A stretch of 64,000 bases of DNA from Aquibium oceanicum (GTDB lineage Bacteria; Pseudomonadota; Alphaproteobacteria; Rhizobiales; Rhizobiaceae): assembly GCF_001889605.1 (NCBI RefSeq), contig NZ_CP018171.1, positions 806,001-870,000 on the forward strand, read 5' to 3'. Below, piece after piece: positions 60,902 to 64,000 of this stretch. The translations under genes were made by a program, and so were the position numbers. The notes under the pieces are model-generated. The model saw only the letters and a list, made by a program, of their open reading frames with translations. It ran no database searches and had not been told where the DNA came from. Position 1 is the first letter of the stretch, and each line of letters begins with the position of its first letter.

Positions 60902-61933
60902 ATGACTGTGGCTGACGCGCGCGCCGAGACGAACCCCCTTCCGATCGAGGTGGCATCCTTCAGGGTGCTCACGGACTCGATGCCGCAAATGGTCTGGTCT
61001 ACGAGGCCCGACGGGCATCACGACTACTACAATGCACGATGGTATGAATTTACCGGGGTATCGCCTGGCTCCACAGACGGCGAGGAATGGGCGGGTATGT
61101 TCCATCCGGACGACCGGCCGGAGGCATGGAAACGGTGGCTTCATTCACTCGAAACGGGCGATCCTTATGAAGTGGAGTACCGACTCCGCCACCACACCGG
61201 CGAGTATCGGTGGACCATCGGGCGTGCAGCACCCATCCGCGATGAGCGTGGACGGATCGTGCGATGGATCGGGACCTGTACGGATATCAACGACTCCAAG
61301 GCTGTAGCGGAAGAAAACGAGATCCTGAGCCGCGAACTCAGTCATCGCATCAAGAACATTTTTTCGGTGCTTGGAGGGCTGATCTCCCTTTCTGCACGGC
61401 AATTCCCCGAAGCGCGAGAGTTCGCGAAGGCACTCCGTCAGCGGATTGCGGCACTCGGCCGTGCGAACGAGTTCGTCAGGCCGCACAGCGAAAAGTCCCG
61501 GCCCCTGATCGGTCGCACAACCTTGATCGGGCTCATACAAATGCTGGCGAGCCCGTACCCCGCATTCGAGGGAGGTCGCATCAGGATCAGTGGAGACGAT
61601 GTGCCGGTCGACGATCGCGGCGCCACACCCGTCTCGCTGATCTTCCACGAGCTTCTGACGAACTCACTGAAGCACGGTTCGCTCTCGACAGCGGAAGGGC
61701 TGGTCGAAATCACCCTCCGCGCGGAAGACGGCTCTGTTCACATCGCATGGGTCGAATCGGGAGGGCCCCTCGTATCGGCTGCTCCGACCGAACTGGGCTT
61801 CGGTACCACGCTCACCGAGATCAGCGCCGAAGGTCAACTGGGTGGTCAGCTGGAGCGATTCTGGAAGGCCGATGGATTGACGGTGCGCCTGCGGGTTCCG
61901 TTGGCTCGCCTGTACCGGGCAAGTGACGCTTAG
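60902..61933 (+). CDS. PAS-HWE histidine kinase
   Basis: A 343-residue sensor kinase without membrane segments. A PAS domain (about 20-130, with FHPDDRPEAWKRWL, and RWIGTCTDI at its end) is followed by the phosphoacceptor helix LSHRIKNIFSVLGGLI (His148). The ATPase domain has FHELLTNSLKHGSLS (N box) and the IAWVESGGP WxE, the marks of the HWE family common in Rhizobiales. It senses through PAS an unknown signal (light, redox or a ligand). The stop overlaps the stop of the convergent response regulator gene. Confidence 0.9.
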   Translation: MTVADARAETNPLPIEVASFRVLTDSMPQMVWSTRPDGHHDYYNARWYEFTGVSPGSTDGEEWAGMFHPDDRPEAWKRWLHSLETGDPYEVEYRLRHHTGEYRWTIGRAAPIRDERGRIVRWIGTCTDINDSKAVAEENEILSRELSHRIKNIFSVLGGLISLSARQFPEAREFAKALRQRIAALGRANEFVRPHSEKSRPLIGRTTLIGLIQMLASPYPAFEGGRIRISGDDVPVDDRGATPVSLIFHELLTNSLKHGSLSTAEGLVEITLRAEDGSVHIAWVESGGPLVSAAPTELGFGTTLTEISAEGQLGGQLERFWKADGLTVRLRVPLARLYRASDA

Positions 61934-62334
61934 GCGAACCGTTGGAACCGCGGCGGTAGCTGAGAGGTCTGTGTGTGCATCGAAGCCTCCGAGGCCCATC
62001 GCACCACATCGAGAAGCGAATCTTCGTCTGCCGGTTTCTCGATCACGCCGAGCGCATGAGGAACCCCTTGCGCCACCAGGGATGGATTGGCGGTAACGAA
62101 GACGACCCGTGCACCCAGTTTGCCGAGTTCCTCCCCGATCAAATGCCCCGTCAGTCCATCGGCAAGGTGCAGATCGACGAGCGCGATGTCGGGACGGTTC
62201 TGCCTGACTTTCGCACGCACTTCTTCCCGCGTCGATGCAATCCCCGCCGATATGAATCCTGCGTCCTCAAGGGCCGCTTCCATATCGAGGGCGATCAGAT
62301 ACTCGTCTTCTACTATAAGCACTTTCTGTGGCAT
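61930..62334 (-). CDS. Single-domain response regulator (CheY-like)
   Basis: A 134-residue receiver protein starting MPQKVLIVEDEYLIALDMEAAL. The acidic pair is in VEDE, the phosphorylation site is Asp54 in LVDLHLADG, and the Lys is Lys100 in VIEKPADED. It carries no output domain. It faces the HWE kinase tail to tail and is its likely partner, as single receivers commonly are. The start at 62334 is chosen for the family N-terminus; an in-frame ATG at 62379 adds 15 codons. Confidence 0.88.
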   Translation of the reverse strand: MPQKVLIVEDEYLIALDMEAALEDAGFISAGIASTREEVRAKVRQNRPDIALVDLHLADGLTGHLIGEELGKLGARVVFVTANPSLVAQGVPHALGVIEKPADEDSLLDVVRWASEASMHTQTSQLPPRFQRFA

Positions 62335-62701
62335 GTTCTTCGTCACACTGTTGCGGGTCGTAATCCGCTTCGCCTCCATCGCGGCCAACTTCCGCCGCCG
62401 TGCGGCGAGAACGCGGGTGAAGCAGGAAAGTTCCAGCGACTTCTGATCCTGACTGCGGTTTCGGCATAGTCGCTTTGGCAATACCGACCGTGACCAGCGC
62501 CTTTGCGATAGCCAGGCCCAGGCCGCGGGGGTCATTCTGCGGGACGATTGAGCGTTTGCCCCCGGCGGAGTTGTCGTGCGCGCCGGAGGGTTCATCGCTT
62601 CCGCGATTGTCGTGAAGCGACCTGGGTTCCGAGCGAGCCGGAAAGGCGTGCCTTGCCACCTTCATATCGTGATGAAGACGCATGTTCCCCATCCGCAGTC
62701 G

Positions 62702-62718
62702 TTTTAGTCCGGCTAAAA
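62702..62718. promoter_or_regulatory. Inverted repeat TTTTAG-N5-CTAAAA (candidate XRE operator)
   Basis: Perfect 6-bp arms, 17 bp in total, lie 62 bp before the XRE start. The similar 17-bp element at 62753 supports an autoregulatory operator pair. Confidence 0.6.
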
Positions 62719-62729
62719 ATCCCGCTTGA

Positions 62730-62746
62730 CAAGCCAATTCGGCTTG
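62730..62746. promoter_or_regulatory. Inverted repeat CAAGCC-N5-GGCTTG
   Basis: Perfect 6-bp arms with a 5-base spacer lie between the two TTTTA repeats, right after the TTGACA hexamer. It could be a second regulator's site in the same promoter. Confidence 0.5.
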
Positions 62747-62752
62747 GTCAGA

Positions 62753-62769
62753 TTTTACAAATACTAAAA
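62753..62769. promoter_or_regulatory. TTTTA-N7-TAAAA (candidate XRE operator 2)
   Basis: Also 17 bp long, this shares the TTTTA/TAAAA ends of the site at 62702. It lies 10 bp before the XRE start codon, where a bound repressor would block expression. Confidence 0.55.
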
Positions 62770-62779
62770 CGGGTGCAGC

Positions 62780-63466
62780 TTGGAAAATCACATCGAGTTC
62801 GCAGGCGACGACGATACCGCCCCGCAGGTGCCGCTGGGTGATCGGTTGCGCGCCCGCCGTCGGGCTCTCGGCCTCACCCTCAAGGAAGTCGCGGACGGCG
62901 CCGGTCTGTCGGTGGGCTTCATTTCCCAGATCGAGAGGGGGATCACGACGCCATCGCTCTCCTCGCTCGCCAACGTGGCTCGTGTCCTGAAGGTTCACCT
63001 GAGCGAATTCCTGTCGCAGCCGAAGGTCACGGCTCCGATGACGCGGCACGACCAGCGGCCGCACTATGCGGTCGGCGGCAACTCGCTCGTCTACGAACGA
63101 CTGTCCACCTCCTTCCCGGGCAACGTGCTGCGCAGCGTCATCATCCACGAGCCGCCGGGATATCGATCCGAGCCGATCGCGCATGACGGCGAGGAGATAT
63201 TCTACGTCCTCGAAGGCGGGATCACCGTCGAAATCGAAGGGGAGATCAACATCCTCGAAGCTGGAGACTCGCTCCATTTCCCGTCGACTCGGATTCACTC
63301 GTCCTGGAACCACACCGGCCTGCCGGCCACGATCCTGCACACGTGCACCATGGACGTCTTCGGTGACGATCAGAATGCGCAGGGCGAGCATCCCGTCCTC
63401 CGCCGGGTCGCTCTCAACGGGAACGAAACTGCCAAACCAAAGAAAACCACAGGGGAATCGTCATGA
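62780..63466 (+). CDS. XRE-family regulator with C-terminal cupin
   Basis: A 228-residue regulator. The HTH is in LGLTLKEVADGAGLSVGFISQIERGITTPSLSSLANVARVL (about 30-71), and the cupin domain follows (EPIAHDGEEIFYVLEGGITVEIEGE and GDSLHFPSTRIHSSWNHT). XRE-cupin regulators respond to small metabolites such as amino acids, polyamines or sugars. The start is a TTG at 62780, since no ATG or GTG precedes the HTH in frame. Repeated operator-like elements precede it. Its stop overlaps the ATG of the ABC binding protein gene, so it is the first gene of that transport operon. Confidence 0.87.
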   Translation: MENHIEFAGDDDTAPQVPLGDRLRARRRALGLTLKEVADGAGLSVGFISQIERGITTPSLSSLANVARVLKVHLSEFLSQPKVTAPMTRHDQRPHYAVGGNSLVYERLSTSFPGNVLRSVIIHEPPGYRSEPIAHDGEEIFYVLEGGITVEIEGEINILEAGDSLHFPSTRIHSSWNHTGLPATILHTCTMDVFGDDQNAQGEHPVLRRVALNGNETAKPKKTTGESS

Positions 63467-64000
63467 ACAAGACTACAAGAATGCTCTCGGCAGCGCTCCT
63501 CGCCGCGACCTTTCTCACACCCGCGATGATCGCGCAGGCTTCGGCCCAGTCCGTCCTGCGTCTCGATGAAGTTGCAGTCGGAGAGCTCGATCCCGGGAAG
63601 GCGACGGACTACGCCGACTCGATCCTGATGTTCAACGTCTACGACACGCTGGTCCTGCCGATACAGGGCGGCCCGGGCTATGCGCCGCATCTGGCCGAAA
63701 GCTGGGAGGCTGAGGGCTCGGATTTCGTCTTCAAACTGCGCGAGGACGTGAAATTCCAGAGCGGCAACCCGCTGACCGCCGAGGACGTCGTCTTCTCCTT
63801 CGACCGCATGAAGGAACTCGGACAGGGGCTGTCATTCGTCTTCGACAAGGTCGAAAGCGCAGAAGCGGTCGACGAACACACCGTCCGTTTCAATCTGACC
63901 GAAGCCTATTCGCCCTTCATCGCCTCGCTCGTGCGGCTGCCGATCATCGACAAGAAGTTGGTGATGGAGAACCTCGGCGAAGGCGAGGGGGAGATGAAGG
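63463..64000 (+). CDS. Peptide/opine-type ABC transporter substrate-binding protein (partial)
   Basis: The first 179 codons of a family-5 solute-binding protein that runs off the window. It has a signal peptide (MNKTTRMLSAALLAATFLTPAMIAQASA, cleavage near 28). The mature start is LDEVAVGELDPGKATDYADSI, then YDTLVLPIQGGPGYAPHLAESWE and FKLREDVKFQSGNPLTAEDVVFSFDRM, the SBP_bac_5 (DppA/OppA) pattern. It overlaps the XRE stop by ATGA, which places the transporter under that regulator. Permease and ATPase genes are expected beyond 64 kb. Ligand unknown. Confidence 0.9.
   Translation, partial: MNKTTRMLSAALLAATFLTPAMIAQASAQSVLRLDEVAVGELDPGKATDYADSILMFNVYDTLVLPIQGGPGYAPHLAESWEAEGSDFVFKLREDVKFQSGNPLTAEDVVFSFDRMKELGQGLSFVFDKVESAEAVDEHTVRFNLTEAYSPFIASLVRLPIIDKKLVMENLGEGEGEMK

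Larger units (their letters stand above)
62335..62779. other. 445-bp region upstream of the response regulator and XRE genes
   Basis: No intact gene is seen. On the minus strand around 62400-62560 one frame reads NDPRGLGLAIAKALVTV, similar to the G2 box of histidine kinases, and may be a remnant of a former kinase. The right end (62702-62770) holds regulatory repeats and a TTGACA -35-like hexamer at 62726 for the XRE gene. Confidence 0.4.

Noticed and set aside
62267-63391. Minus-strand frame of 374 codons opposite the XRE regulator
   Set aside because: Most of it is the complement of the XRE-cupin gene. Only a short kinase-like motif near 62500 was kept as a weak observation.
1-64000. tRNA, rRNA, CRISPR array, intact transposase or integrase
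   Set aside because: None seen on reading both strands. No repeat-spacer pattern, tRNA-like cloverleaf or mobile-element enzyme motif was recognised.

Overview
The window is high-GC DNA, densely coding on both strands, from a Gram-negative heterotroph. The best guess is an alphaproteobacterium of the Hyphomicrobiales (Rhizobiales) type. This is an inference from gene content: an HWE-family histidine kinase with a single-domain response regulator, liv, TRAP and TAXI uptake systems tied to CoA-dependent catabolism, many LysR/TetR/GntR regulators, and a phosphoketolase/acetate kinase pair. I found no rRNA, tRNA, CRISPR array or intact transposase. About sixty protein genes can be supported; the first (phosphoketolase) and the last (peptide-binding protein) run off the window.

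Layout. 1-12.5 kb: a central-carbon and metal block, with phosphoketolase and acetate kinase, an APC permease, a CopB-type copper ATPase with a Met-rich secreted protein and small copper-cluster membrane proteins, then an EamA transporter, an archaeal-type (type II) GAPDH and an ATP-grasp-like protein. 12.5-13.2 kb is a gene-poor stretch. 13.2-34.9 kb: an acyl-CoA catabolic island with two acyl-CoA dehydrogenases, a 2-oxoacid dehydrogenase E1 alpha/beta pair with a free-standing lipoyl carrier, two paralogous alpha/beta hydrolases, an acyl-CoA ligase, a three-gene TRAP transporter, a crotonase, a 3-hydroxyisobutyrate dehydrogenase-like enzyme and six regulators, one of them a tandem double TetR. 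35-36 kb holds decayed sequence, including an EF-hand fragment.

36.1-50.1 kb: a LysR-controlled, plus-strand operon containing a thiolase, two MaoC proteins, an acyl-CoA dehydrogenase, an SDR, a complete branched-chain-type ABC transporter (LivHMGF and K), an acyl-CoA synthetase, a PaaG-like crotonase and an amidohydrolase. 50.1-60.6 kb: a GntR-controlled set with a gentisate 1,2-dioxygenase-like cupin, an FAH-family hydrolase, a TAXI-TRAP transporter, an FMN reductase, SDRs, an LLM flavin monooxygenase and an alpha/beta hydrolase. This looks like an aromatic or cyclic-substrate degradation route ending in the gentisate pathway. 60.9-64 kb: an HWE kinase and response regulator placed tail to tail, then an XRE-cupin regulator overlapping a peptide-type ABC binding protein gene.

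The most notable signal is a 14-bp motif, TGAACC-N4-TTCA, at four intergenic sites upstream of alpha/beta hydrolase 1, the TRAP operon, acyl-CoA dehydrogenase 2 and the crotonase. It links scattered genes of the 19-32 kb island into one probable TetR regulon. The tandem TetR and the single TetR in the island have very similar recognition helices, so the two could share these sites.
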